The notes under the pieces: model-generated | Told to the model about the DNA's origin: nothing | Database searches by the model: none | The model's input: the letters and a program-made list of their open reading frames with translations, nothing else | Translations under genes and position numbers: made by a program | In this document: positions 1-6,871 of the stretch, piece by piece | Numbering within the stretch: the first letter of the stretch is position 1 | Layout of the letters: every line of letters starts with the position of its first letter | Origin: an uncultured Clostridia bacterium | GTDB lineage: Bacteria > Bacillota > Clostridia > TANB77 > CAG-508 | Direction of reading: 5' to 3' | NCBI GenBank assembly: GCA_947625565.1 | Contig: CANQOU010000008.1 | Coordinates: 1-20,700, forward strand | Length of the DNA: 20,700 bases

Positions 1-278
1 ATAATATATCTTTTTCCATTTTTTTGTACAATCATATTATCTTCTACTTTATCAAATTCCATAAAGTCAAATATAGATTGTTTATTATATGCAGATGAAT
101 TTGTAGTTGATTTTGTACCTTTATCATTTTTATTTTCTTTTGCTTTTAACTTAGTTTTTTCCTTTTTAGTTCTATTTTTTAAACTTAAAATCAAATATGT
201 AAAAACTAAAACTATTAGTATTACAATCATAACTGATAAAACAATAACTAGTATTTCTGTTAAGCCATTTGATTCCAT
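1..278 (-). CDS. Membrane-anchored T4SS-associated protein, N-terminal part (cut by window edge)
   Basis: The first 92 residues are visible; the gene runs off the left edge. It starts at ATG 278-276 behind a GGAGG ribosome site that overlaps the end of the PrgI-family gene, so the two are translationally close. Residues 7-32 form one strong membrane helix (ILVIVLSVMIVILIVLVFTY), followed by a Lys/Glu-rich linker (about 34-66) and the start of a folded domain with the stretch FMEFDKVEDNMIVQKNGKRY. From memory this stretch is typical of membrane-tethered proteins that sit beside PrgI and VirB4-like genes in clostridial conjugation operons. I infer a structural or coupling role in the secretion channel; the exact family is not certain because the domain is cut. 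Confidence 0.7.
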   Translation of the reverse strand, partial: MESNGLTEILVIVLSVMIVILIVLVFTYLILSLKNRTKKEKTKLKAKENKNDKGTKSTTNSSAYNKQSIFDFMEFDKVEDNMIVQKNGKRYI

Positions 279-279
279 A

Positions 280-654
280 CTATTTTCCTCCTTCTTCTTT
301 TGTTTGATATTTTTCTTCCGTTCTATCTTTGTCAAAAACATATATTTTCTTTTTTTGCATTTTAAATTTCACATATCTTTTTATAATTTCATCTATGTTT
401 TCTCCTCCTGTTTTTCTAGTGAATTGAAATGTTGTTGTATCTGGAATTTTGAATGTGGCTATAGCAAATCCTATTGCTCCAAAACCAACAATAAAGAAGA
501 ATCCTAATGATTCCATTCCTAACATTGAAAATATAAAATGGAACAAGGTTCCTATTACCATTCCTATAAACGTATAAATTAAAGCTTTAGTTGAAAATAC
601 ATACAGTATTCTTCCTTCTCCCTTTACGTTTCTAGGTATATTATAACTATTCAT
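280..654 (-). CDS. PrgI family protein (T4SS inner-membrane component)
   Basis: A 124-residue protein beginning MNSYNIPRNVKGEGRILY. The ATG at 654-652 is preceded by AGGAGGAG at a good distance; longer upstream reading in the same frame has no ribosome site and runs into a terminator. Two hydrophobic helices follow (about residues 26-47 and 50-67), then the short motif KIPDTTTFQFTRKTGGENIDEIIKRYVKFK and a basic tail. Small two-helix proteins of this type, named PrgI after the enterococcal pCF10 conjugation gene, lie just before the VirB4-like ATPase in Gram-positive T4SS operons and are thought to act as VirB3-like channel parts. The next gene starts within two bases of its stop codon. Family call is good; the VirB3-like role is inference from known systems. 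Confidence 0.82.
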   Translation of the reverse strand: MNSYNIPRNVKGEGRILYVFSTKALIYTFIGMVIGTLFHFIFSMLGMESLGFFFIVGFGAIGFAIATFKIPDTTTFQFTRKTGGENIDEIIKRYVKFKMQKKKIYVFDKDRTEEKYQTKEEGGK

Positions 655-704
655 TAAAACTCCTCCTTTATATTTTTTTACATTATCACTCAATATTATT
701 ATAT

Positions 705-750
705 CAAAAAAACGCAAAAAATGTAATATTTTTACACATTTTTTTGCGTT
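705..750 (-). terminator. Rho-independent terminator after the pilin array
   Basis: Read on the minus strand, AACGCAAAAAA... (750-736) pairs with ...TTTTTTGCGTT (724-711) around a short loop, with one bulged base, and is followed by a run of T. It lies between the last pilin gene (ends 794) and the PrgI gene (starts 654). It would cut or lower read-through from the pilins into the channel genes. Confidence 0.65.
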
Positions 751-793
751 TTCTTTAAAATTTAATATAATTGTAATATTTTTGAAATATTTA

Positions 794-1213
794 TTATTTT
801 GGATCTGGGGTCGGGGTTGGTCCACCACTTGGAGTATTTGCACCCCAATCATAAAAGAAATCATATATAACTTGTGCAAATATTGCTGCTGCAAAAATCA
901 AGGCTGCTCCTATTATATATGGTAGAAGTGTCTTTTTGTATTCCGATTTTTCTTCTGCACTTCCCATCATGTATTTAATACCTATTACAATCAATATAAC
1001 AACTGATAATACTACTCCTAACGCTTGCAAAATAGTTATAAAATTTTTTCCTGTTTTTTCTATTGTTTGGTCTGTCATAACTTTTGCGTCTGCTCTATCT
1101 CCCCTAATTTGATTTGGAGGTACTATTGCCATTACTACTGTGTTTACTGTTGATATTATCATCATTATTAAAACACATATGCTTACAATTTTTCTTATCT
1201 TAACACTTTTCAT
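794..1213 (-). CDS. TrbC/VirB2-like pilin, copy 1 (with proline-rich tail)
   Basis: A 139-residue protein with an AAGGAG ribosome site six bases before ATG 1213-1211. A signal peptide (residues 1-29, likely cut after VVMA) is followed by a short extracytoplasmic part and two membrane helices: about 58-82 (ITILQALGVVLSVVILIVIG) and 100-121. Between them lies the conserved polar loop GSAEEKSEYKKTLLPY. This plan (signal peptide plus two helices) is that of VirB2/TrbC pilins, which build the T4SS filament or lining. Unlike its paralogues it ends in an extra Gly/Thr/Pro-rich tail, SGGPTPTPDPK. It is the last of four intact tandem copies and is followed by a terminator. The pilin role is inferred from fold and context. 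Confidence 0.82.
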   Translation of the reverse strand: MKSVKIRKIVSICVLIMMIISTVNTVVMAIVPPNQIRGDRADAKVMTDQTIEKTGKNFITILQALGVVLSVVILIVIGIKYMMGSAEEKSEYKKTLLPYIIGAALIFAAAIFAQVIYDFFYDWGANTPSGGPTPTPDPK

Positions 1214-1232
1214 TTCTTTCTCCTTTGATTAG

Positions 1233-1269
1233 AAAGAAAAAGCCAACCTCATTTAGTTGCCTTTTCTTT
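1233..1269 (-). repeat. Intergenic hairpin between pilin copies 2 and 1
   Basis: Minus-strand AAAGAAAAGGCAAC pairs imperfectly with GTTGGCTTTTTCTTT across an eight-base loop. It sits just downstream of pilin copy 2 and upstream of the ribosome site of copy 1. It may slow RNA decay, partly terminate, or simply be a spacer; the role is inference. Confidence 0.45.
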
Positions 1270-1277
1270 ATTAATAA

Positions 1278-1643
1278 TTATGCACTCCATCCGTTAAAGA
1301 AGTCATAAGCAATTTGTGCAAATATTGATGCTGCAAAAATTAGTGCTGCACCTATTACATATGGCATAAGTGTTTTCTTGTATTCTGCTTTTTCTTCTGC
1401 ACTTCCCATCATGTATTTAATACCTATAACAATTAGCATAACAACTGATAATACTACACCTACTGCTTGTAAAATTGATACTATATTTCTCCCTGCTTGA
1501 TTTATTGTATTTGTACCTATTGTATCCCCCTGTACATCTTTCAATCCTTTTGGTTCTGTTGCCATAACAGTTGTTCCAAAAATTGATATTACTACAATAG
1601 CAAGTAAAACTATGCTTATAATTTTTTTCATTTTCATGTTCAT
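1278..1643 (-). CDS. TrbC/VirB2-like pilin, copy 2
   Basis: A 121-residue protein starting at ATG 1643-1641, seven bases after AGGAGG. The signal peptide (about 1-28, cut after TVMA) is followed by a short polar segment and two membrane helices, around residues 54-77 and 94-114, joined by the loop GSAEEKAEYKKTLMPY. It ends FFNGWSA. At DNA level it is very close to copy 4: a 52-base block at 1437-1488 is identical to 2255-2306. The role is as for copy 1, a candidate pilin subunit of the T4SS. Such high nucleotide identity between neighbouring copies points to recent duplication or gene conversion. Confidence 0.83.
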   Translation of the reverse strand: MNMKMKKIISIVLLAIVVISIFGTTVMATEPKGLKDVQGDTIGTNTINQAGRNIVSILQAVGVVLSVVMLIVIGIKYMMGSAEEKAEYKKTLMPYVIGAALIFAASIFAQIAYDFFNGWSA

Positions 1644-1667
1644 TTTTATTCCTCCTTTCTTATTTCT

Positions 1668-2027
1668 TTAAACTTTCCATCCATGGAAAAAGTCATATGC
1701 TATTTGAGCAAATGCTGAAGCTGCAAATATAAGTGCTGCACCTATTACATATGGCATAAGTGTCTTTTTATATTCTGCTTTTTCTTCCGCACTTCCTAGC
1801 ATATATTTAATTCCTATTATTATCAATATTATAACAGATAATATAACTCCAAAAGTTTGTAATATCCTTACAATATTGTTTCCAGTTTGCTCCAAGTCTT
1901 TTGTATCGACTACAACTTCCTTAATATCAGATGGTTGTGTTGCATTAACTACTGGACCAATTAAAAAAAATATCATAATAATAACTAATATAAAATTAAA
2001 TATTTTCTGTATCTTTTTTGCATTCAT
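1668..2027 (-). CDS. TrbC/VirB2-like pilin, copy 3
   Basis: A 119-residue protein whose ATG at 2027-2025 follows AAGGAG by six bases. The signal peptide spans about residues 1-29 (cut after VVNA). Two membrane helices (about 50-75 and 92-112) flank the loop GSAEEKAEYKKTLMPY, and the protein ends FFHGWKV. Its first helix (ILQTFGVILSVIILIIIGIK) differs more from copies 1, 2 and 4 than they do from each other, while the loop and second helix are nearly unchanged. The mature N-terminal segment is unique to each copy. It is a candidate pilin; whether all copies enter one filament cannot be read from sequence. Confidence 0.82.
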   Translation of the reverse strand: MNAKKIQKIFNFILVIIMIFFLIGPVVNATQPSDIKEVVVDTKDLEQTGNNIVRILQTFGVILSVIILIIIGIKYMLGSAEEKAEYKKTLMPYVIGAALIFAASAFAQIAYDFFHGWKV

Positions 2028-2046
2028 ATTTTTCTCCTTAGCATAT

Positions 2047-2080
2047 AAAGGAAAAGGGAAATGTATTCCTCCTTTCCTTT
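2047..2080 (-). repeat. Intergenic hairpin between pilin copies 4 and 3
   Basis: Minus-strand AAAGGAAAGG pairs with CCTTTTCCTTT (one bulge) around a short loop, directly before the ribosome site of copy 3. Together with the hairpin at 1233-1269 it suggests that individual pilin messages are separated or stabilised by stem-loops; this is inference. Confidence 0.4.
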
Positions 2081-2092
2081 ATTACACTTTTC

Positions 2093-2479
2093 CTATTTCG
2101 CTGTCCATCCGTTGAAGAAATCGTAAGCTACTTGTGCAAATACTGATGCTGCAAAAATCAAAGCTGCGCCTATTACATATGGCATAAGTGTCTTTTTATA
2201 TTCTGCTTTTTCTTCTGCACTTCCCATCATGTATTTAATACCTATAACAATCAACATAACAACTGATAATACTACACCTACTGCTTGTAAAATTGATACT
2301 ATATTTTTCCCTGCTTTATCAATCGTGGTTGTGTTAATATTAGTGCCTTCTCTAGTTATGTTACTTGGTGTAATTGCACTATTTGTATCAGCAGCTAAAA
2401 CAACTGTGCTTGCCATAGATATTATGATAACAACTAGAACTAATACACTTAGTACTTTTTGTAGTGTTTTTACATTCAT
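2093..2479 (-). CDS. TrbC/VirB2-like pilin, copy 4 (first of the intact array)
   Basis: I place the start at ATG 2479-2477 (MNVKTLQ, 128 residues), seven bases after AGGAGG. An ATG six bases further upstream is only one base from that ribosome site and is unlikely to be used. The signal peptide ends near STVVLA; a Thr/Asn-rich mature N-terminus follows, then two helices around the loop GSAEEKAEYKKTLMPY and the end FFNGWTAK. It is the first gene after the internal promoter at 2526-2554, so it should be the most strongly expressed pilin. It is closely related to copy 2 at DNA level. Confidence 0.82.
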   Translation of the reverse strand: MNVKTLQKVLSVLVLVVIIISMASTVVLAADTNSAITPSNITREGTNINTTTIDKAGKNIVSILQAVGVVLSVVMLIVIGIKYMMGSAEEKAEYKKTLMPYVIGAALIFAASVFAQVAYDFFNGWTAK

Positions 2480-2525
2480 GTTCATTCCTCCTTTTATTTT
2501 TATATTAATATTCTTATTCCATTTT

Positions 2526-2554
2526 ATTATAACATATTGTCAAATTTTCTGCAA
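2526..2554 (-). promoter_or_regulatory. Internal extended -10 promoter for the pilin array
   Basis: On the minus strand TTGCAG (2554-2549), a 17-base spacer and TATAAT (2531-2526), with TG one base before the -10 (TGTTATAAT, the extended -10 form). It starts right after the stop codon of the frameshifted pilin gene and before pilin copy 4, so the four intact pilins can be transcribed apart from the operon promoter at 5292-5320. Confidence 0.6.
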
Positions 2555-2557
2555 GTA

Positions 2558-3014
2558 TTACCATCCAATTAATTTCACAAGCTTGTATATGAACTGTGGT
2601 AAGAAGCTTCCAGTAAATAAAATAGCAACACCTATAATGTATGGTATCATACTTTTTTTATATACCGCTTTTTCTTCTACACTTCCCAACATATATTTAA
2701 TTCCTATTCCTGCCAAAATAATTACAGATAGTATACTTCCAACGGTTCCAATAACAGAAAATAGTTTTCCTAACTTCGCTGTTAATTGAGTTGAAGTGGT
2801 TCCTGTTTCTCGATAATCATCCAAATTACCTAATCCCAAATTATCACCTACTGATGAACCGTCCTTCGTCTTCTTCTTCGTCTTTTTCTGCTACTTGCTG
2901 GATTAATTTAATTTCTGCATTTTTATTATTTCCTATTGCATATACAGATTGGATATTAAAAACTATAATCATCACTATAAATAGCATTGTTATAATTTTT
3001 CCTACTTTTCTCAT
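2558..3014 (-). pseudogene. Frameshifted VirB2-like pilin gene (one base too many)
   Basis: From ATG 3014 (behind AAGGTG) the frame encodes a signal peptide (MRKVGKIITMLFIVMIIVFN, then IQSVYA), a polar stretch and an acidic run, then hits TGA near 2844. The rest of a pilin, with two helices and the loop GSVEEKAVYKKSMIPY, continues in another frame to 2558. Removing one G near 2861-2867 (GAAGGAC read as GAAGAC) joins the two parts into 151 residues reading EEEDEDGSSVGDNLG across the junction. A TTG-started reading of the second part alone (93 residues) would lack a signal peptide. It may be a true pseudogene, a sequence error or, less likely, programmed frameshifting. Confidence 0.75.
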
Positions 3015-3030
3015 CTCTTCACCTTCTCTC

Positions 3031-3970
3031 CTACATGGTTCCTAATATATTTAAAACTAATTTCCATATTCCGAATGAGCCAAATATAATTACACAAGCT
3101 ATAACATATGTTACAAGCATTTTCTTTATTTCTGCTTTTTCATCTATTCCTGCTAATATGAATTTTACTCCTAATACTACCCCTATAATAACAGATATTC
3201 CTATTCCTACTTGCAAAAATATATTATAAATCCATGTAAAACTTTTTTGTAGATTTGATTCATCTATTTGGTTTTTAGAACCGCTACTTATAAAATTGCC
3301 AGCCGCATTTATTGCGGTATCTAGTCCATCTGATAATGTACTATCTGTTCTTTCACTGTCATCTCTATCTGGTGCTTTATAAATGTAATGTTCTCTTGTA
3401 TCAAGTAATGTTCCGGCCAGTTTCTCCTGCAGCTATCAATGCTGAATTTAATTGTGCATACATTTCAGTAATATCTTCTGGCAAATTTGTTGCTCCTCCT
3501 ACTGCTATTGCATAATCAGTAATGATATTTTCCCATTCTTTTAGTTCTTCAACTGTCATTTTCGAAGGATCATATCCTTTACTACTTTTCTTATCCATTA
3601 TTTTATCTTTTAGTTCTTTGGCTTTATCACTGTCTCTACCTTTGACAGATGAATCTACTCCTTCGGCTGATGTATCTCTTTGACTTAATAATCTTCTACT
3701 TTCTTTTTCTGCTTTCGCTGAGTCTTGATATGGACTTAAATCCTCTGAAGTTATGTGTGTAGCAAATTCTTCAAGCCTCTCTTCTTCTGTAGGTCCTGCT
3801 ATCATCCTGTTTATATCTTCATCTGATAGATCAGATGGCTTAGAATCTATATTTTGCATAAACCTTGTCCAAAAGTCATCCCACTTCTCTTGTGCATTTG
3901 CAAATGTAATTGATTGAATAGATATTACTAATATTAAAATAATACTTATTGTTAATTTTATTTTTTTCAT
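3031..3970 (-). pseudogene. Frameshifted secreted protein with C-terminal pilin-like module
   Basis: From ATG 3970 (AAGGGAG ribosome site) 189 residues can be read: a signal peptide (cut near TFANA), then a long polar, mostly helical, Asp/Glu/Lys-rich domain. The frame then ends early near 3401. Another frame continues from GGTLLDTREHYIYKAPDRDD to a two-helix end (FLQVGIGISVIIGVVLGVKF, loop AGIDEKAEIKKML, FGSFGIWKLVLNILGTM). Dropping one base in GGCCGG at 3413-3418 restores a single 312-residue protein. The C-terminal half closely matches that of the neighbouring gene at 4008-5276, which is intact, so the two are paralogues. It is a second nearby gene broken by a single extra base; mutation and sequence error cannot be told apart here. 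Confidence 0.75.
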
Positions 3971-4007
3971 AAAACTCCCTTCTTATGTTATGAATATTTT
4001 CTTACAT

Positions 4008-5276
4008 TTATATTGTCACTAAAATATTTAAAACTAATTTCCATATTCCAAATGATCCAAATATAACCACACAAGATATTACATATACTCCAAGCATTTT
4101 CTTTACTTCTGCTTTTTCTTCTATTCCTGCCAATATAAATTTTATTGCTAATACTAATCCTATAATAACCGAGATTCCCACTCCTACTTGTAGAAATATA
4201 TTATAAATCCAACTAAAAGTTTTTTGTAATTCTGTGCTATCAATTTTTTCATTTTCCCCTAATTTAACAAATATATTGGCAAAAGTAATAATTTTGTCTA
4301 ATCCATCACCTCTTGTAGTGTTACGTTCTGCTGAAGTTCTGTTAGGCTGTTTGTATATATGTAATAACGGTGCCCCTGTATTATCAACATCTAAATTTAC
4401 ATTTCCACCATCTTTATCTGAAATACTTGCTAAAGTATCACTATCTAGCATCTCTGCATCATTAAAAGCAATGTTTCTTAATTTCTCTTCAATACTTTTC
4501 TCCGTGTAGTAAGGATTCTCCATTGCTAATAATGATTTATATCCCTGTGAATTTTTTAGTGCAATTAATTTTTTAACATAGTCATTTATTACTTCCTCAT
4601 TTTCTTCATAGTCAACATATGCATTTAATAACATATCATATATTTCCTGTGCTCTTGCCGCATCACCAATATTAGCTATATCTTCTGTTTTTAATAATTT
4701 CCAATCTATTTTATCTTCTTTATTACTATCTTCTTTGCTGTCATCTTTATTCTCTTCAGTATTATTCTCTTTGCTATCTTCTTTCTTTCCTTCCTCTCCT
4801 TGTGAATAATTACTATTATTTTCTATTCTTTCATTTAACACCTGATAATCTGCTTCTAACTCTTCTGCTGCACTATTATTTCCATCTATACTTACTTTAT
4901 TTATCCATCTTCTATCTGTTTTTCCATTTTCATCAGCGTTCATAAAGGCATCCATTAACTGTTTTAATTCTTCATCTTCTTCTTTTGTTTTCGTTTCTGC
5001 TGTAATAAGATAATCCATAATTGTTTGTCCATCATCAAAATCCAAAGGTTGCCCTTGTATCATATCAGGTAATTCTCTCATTTTTCTACATGATTCCTCT
5101 ATTATTGACTGTCCATTCCCATTTTCTACATATTTCCTCCATTCTCTTCCTGACCAACCATCTTTTGCAGCAAAAGTTATATTACTACTCAATATAAAAA
5201 GTAGTACCAATATTAAATTTATCCTTTTTAAAATTAGGTATATTCTTTTGCTTTTCATACATTTACTCTCTTTCAT
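4008..5276 (-). CDS. Large secreted protein ending in a VirB2-like two-helix module
   Basis: A 422-residue protein, first of the T4SS-type operon. The signal peptide is clear (RINLILVLLFILSSNITFAA). Residues from about 38 to 320 are polar and extracytoplasmic, with a very acidic Asn/Lys/Glu-rich linker near 155-190 and helical segments on both sides. The last 75 residues hold two membrane helices around the loop AGIEEKAEVKKMLGVY, matching the loop of the small pilins (GSAEEKAEYKKTLMPY). So this looks like a pilin-type membrane module carrying a big surface domain. The ATG at 5276 lies only about nine bases from the predicted transcript start; ATG at 5258 (MKSKRIY) with GAGAG upstream may be the real start. 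I do not recognise the surface domain; adhesin or channel-cap roles are guesses. Confidence 0.75.
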   Translation of the reverse strand: MKESKCMKSKRIYLILKRINLILVLLFILSSNITFAAKDGWSGREWRKYVENGNGQSIIEESCRKMRELPDMIQGQPLDFDDGQTIMDYLITAETKTKEEDEELKQLMDAFMNADENGKTDRRWINKVSIDGNNSAAEELEADYQVLNERIENNSNYSQGEEGKKEDSKENNTEENKDDSKEDSNKEDKIDWKLLKTEDIANIGDAARAQEIYDMLLNAYVDYEENEEVINDYVKKLIALKNSQGYKSLLAMENPYYTEKSIEEKLRNIAFNDAEMLDSDTLASISDKDGGNVNLDVDNTGAPLLHIYKQPNRTSAERNTTRGDGLDKIITFANIFVKLGENEKIDSTELQKTFSWIYNIFLQVGVGISVIIGLVLAIKFILAGIEEKAEVKKMLGVYVISCVVIFGSFGIWKLVLNILVTI

Positions 5277-5291
5277 TGTTCTCTTATTTTC

Positions 5292-5320
5292 ATTATATCG
5301 TATTTTTTGTGGTTTTTCAA
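5292..5320 (-). promoter_or_regulatory. Sigma-A promoter of the T4SS operon
   Basis: TTGAAA (5320-5315), a 17-base spacer and a perfect TATAAT (5297-5292) on the minus strand, about 10-20 bases before the first gene. It matches the vegetative consensus closely and suggests constitutive transcription unless a repressor acts here; I see no clear operator. Confidence 0.8.
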
Positions 5321-5741
5321 TATTTTTTGTCGAAGATTTCGTACATAAAATTCTACAAATTTAATAAATATCCTAAAAAAGGCTTTTATTAATGTACTAA
5401 AAAATGTTATAAGCATCATAAGATATGATATTATAGTTATTTTATTACTCACACATACTTTTAATTATATCTACTATTCTCTATACTGAATTCTTGTGGT
5501 AAATGTTTTTGGGTTACTATAATTGTAATACCAAAAAAGAGAGTTTTTTCATTTTAACTCTCTAATATATCTGTTTTATATGCCTATTCTATTTATTTGT
5601 ATTTATATTTTAATTAATCTTTTATCTTGTCGCTGTTCTCCACTACCTTATGTTTTAACCAGTTTTATGTATTCAATCAAACATATTACTCGTTTTAAAT
5701 TTTAAAATCGTTATATGCGTGTCGTTTTTTCTATGTATTTA
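5321..5741. other. Gene-free AT-rich spacer between T4SS operon and SHOCT genes
   Basis: About 420 bases with no open frame that has a ribosome site on either strand. Apart from the terminator at 5532-5562 and a weak inverted repeat at 5511-5532, I see nothing in it. Confidence 0.6.
5532..5562 (-). terminator. Rho-independent terminator of the SHOCT operon
   Basis: On the minus strand GAGAGTT, a ten-base loop, AACTCTC and then six T residues. It lies about 180 bases beyond the last SHOCT gene and separates that operon from the T4SS promoter. Confidence 0.7.
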
Positions 5742-6032
5742 TTATTTTAGTAGTTTTTGTTTTTCTATTTCAAATTCTACGTCTGTTATTATTCCATCTT
5801 CTTTTAATTTTTGTAGTTTTCCTAACTCTTCATATTTACTAACGCCTTTATTACTATTGTTAATTTCTCCACTCTTGTCTTTTAAACATAAAACAATTAT
5901 TATTCCTATTACTCCTAAAAGCAAACCATACAAAAAACAACCTTTTTGTCCTTTTAAATTTCCTAAATATTCACACAAAAATCCACAACCTATCCATACT
6001 AATATTACAAAAAATGCTCCTATTATTCCCAT
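5742..6032 (-). CDS. Small membrane protein with C-terminal SHOCT domain (copy A)
   Basis: A 96-residue protein; AGGAGAAG precedes ATG 6032. Two hydrophobic helices (about residues 2-22 and 31-51) are separated by a short Lys/Gly loop (NLKGQKGC). A polar linker leads to the SHOCT helical hairpin (KYEELGKLQKLKEDGIITDV, then EFEIEKQKLLK, about 66-96). SHOCT (short C-terminal) domains are small oligomerisation or contact modules often attached to membrane or other domains; they have no known enzyme activity. It is the last of four tandem genes that share this cassette. Function is unknown; recruitment or assembly at the membrane is inference. Confidence 0.8.
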   Translation of the reverse strand: MGIIGAFFVILVWIGCGFLCEYLGNLKGQKGCFLYGLLLGVIGIIIVLCLKDKSGEINNSNKGVSKYEELGKLQKLKEDGIITDVEFEIEKQKLLK

Positions 6033-6048
6033 AATCTTCTCCTTTCAT

Positions 6049-6070
6049 TAGTTGTTATATGTAACAACTA
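6049..6070. repeat. Perfect inverted repeat between two SHOCT genes
   Basis: TAGTTGTTA and TAACAACTA form a nine-base stem with loop TATG. It lies in the 49-base gap between the gene ending at 6082 and the ribosome site of the gene starting at 6032. No T-run follows on the minus strand, so it is more likely an RNA processing or stability stem, or an operator, than a terminator. Confidence 0.6.
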
Positions 6071-6081
6071 GTCCTATATTA

Positions 6082-6465
6082 TTAAATTACACTCATACTA
6101 TTATAAAACATTGTATATAATGCACCTATATGTATACATATAGTAGCTATTAGTCCAATAATTGTTAATATTAGTCCAGCTGTTACTAAACCACTTGCAT
6201 TACCTGTTTGTTTTACTTTCTTTTTCGCTATTATACAAATTATCAAGCTAACTATTGTTATTATTAAACCTAAAAATGGCACCAAGCATAATAAAAATGC
6301 TATTATTCCTAATACTAAACTTGCTACATATATTCCTTCCGTTTTATTTGCATTAGCTTCATTACTATTTAATATCTTATATTTTTCAACCTCAAACTCT
6401 GTTTCAGTTATACTACCACTTGCCTTTAATTGTTTTAACTGTTCTAAATCTTCATATTTTCCCAT
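6082..6465 (-). CDS. Membrane protein with N-terminal SHOCT-like hairpin (copy B)
   Basis: I choose ATG 6465-6463 (MGKYEDLEQL, 127 residues) because AAGGTGG sits eight bases upstream; a GTG at 6477 gives four more residues but has a poorer site. Here the SHOCT-like cassette is at the N-terminus (GKYEDLEQLKQLKASGSITE, then TEFEVEKYKIL), the reverse of its neighbours. It is followed by hydrophobic helices at about 46-68 and 70-83, a basic loop (KKKVKQTGN), and a long C-terminal helix region (about 93-120). The body resembles generic DUF4190-type small membrane proteins, but I am not sure of that. Function unknown. Confidence 0.75.
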   Translation of the reverse strand: MGKYEDLEQLKQLKASGSITETEFEVEKYKILNSNEANANKTEGIYVASLVLGIIAFLLCLVPFLGLIITIVSLIICIIAKKKVKQTGNASGLVTAGLILTIIGLIATICIHIGALYTMFYNSMSVI

Positions 6466-6478
6466 ATTTTCTACCACC

Positions 6479-6862
6479 TTACCTTAATAATTTTTGTTTT
6501 TCTATTTCAAACTCTACATCTGTTATTGCTCCACTTTCTTTTAGTTTTTGTAATCTTTCCAAGTTTTCATATTTATTATTTATATTTTCATTTTCTTTTT
6601 TATTTTCTTTTACTTCTGTTGGCAATATACATACAATAATTAATCCTATAAATCCTAAAAAATATCCCCATATAAATCCCGTATAAATTTCTTTTTTTAT
6701 TCCTACTTTTTTAGTAATATATCCAAAAATAAGTGCAAAAATTAAAATAATAAACCAATATAAATCTATACTATCTCCGTTAAAAAATAACATTAATAAA
6801 ATTATTCCTGTAATAACTATCAAAGCCTTTTCTATATAAAAAACCGTTAATACCTTATTCAT
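6479..6862 (-). CDS. Small membrane protein with C-terminal SHOCT domain (copy C)
   Basis: The start is placed at ATG 6862-6860 (MNKVLTVFY, 127 residues), six bases after AGGAG; a TTG two codons earlier is also open but lies too close to that site. Three or four hydrophobic segments (about 7-27, 34-49, 60-82) precede a Lys/Glu/Asn linker and the SHOCT hairpin (KYENLERLQKLKESGAITDV, then EFEIEKQKLLR). It begins only nine bases after the stop of the upstream gene, so it is co-transcribed. The last 75 bases of the cassette are identical to those of copy D. The membrane part matches no family I recognise. Confidence 0.78.
   Translation of the reverse strand: MNKVLTVFYIEKALIVITGIILLMLFFNGDSIDLYWFIILIFALIFGYITKKVGIKKEIYTGFIWGYFLGFIGLIIVCILPTEVKENKKENENINNKYENLERLQKLKESGAITDVEFEIEKQKLLR
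6480..6554. repeat. 75-base direct repeat, unit 1 (SHOCT 3' end)
   Basis: Identical base for base to 6873-6947. It covers the 3' end of the SHOCT coding segment and the ribosome-site region of the next gene. Confidence 0.9.
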
Positions 6863-6871
6863 TTTCAACTC

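Noticed and set aside
655..894. N-terminal extension of the PrgI gene
   Set aside because: It would cross a terminator and overlap the end of a pilin gene; the ATG at 654 has a strong ribosome site.
2538..2543. TTGACA upstream of the pilin array as -35
   Set aside because: It is only six bases from the TATAAT; TTGCAG with 17-base spacing and an extended -10 fits better.
2558..2839. TTG-started 93-residue pilin as a separate gene
   Set aside because: It has no ribosome site and no signal peptide; the upstream frame supplies both, so it is the 3' part of a frameshifted gene.
3031..3216. 61-residue two-helix protein as a separate gene
   Set aside because: The frame continues upstream without a start and matches the C-terminus of the neighbouring 422-residue protein; it is part of a frameshifted gene.
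5511..5532. Inverted repeat GGGTTAC...GTAATACC in the spacer
   Set aside because: The stem is broken by two unpaired bases and it abuts the terminator; too weak to list alone.
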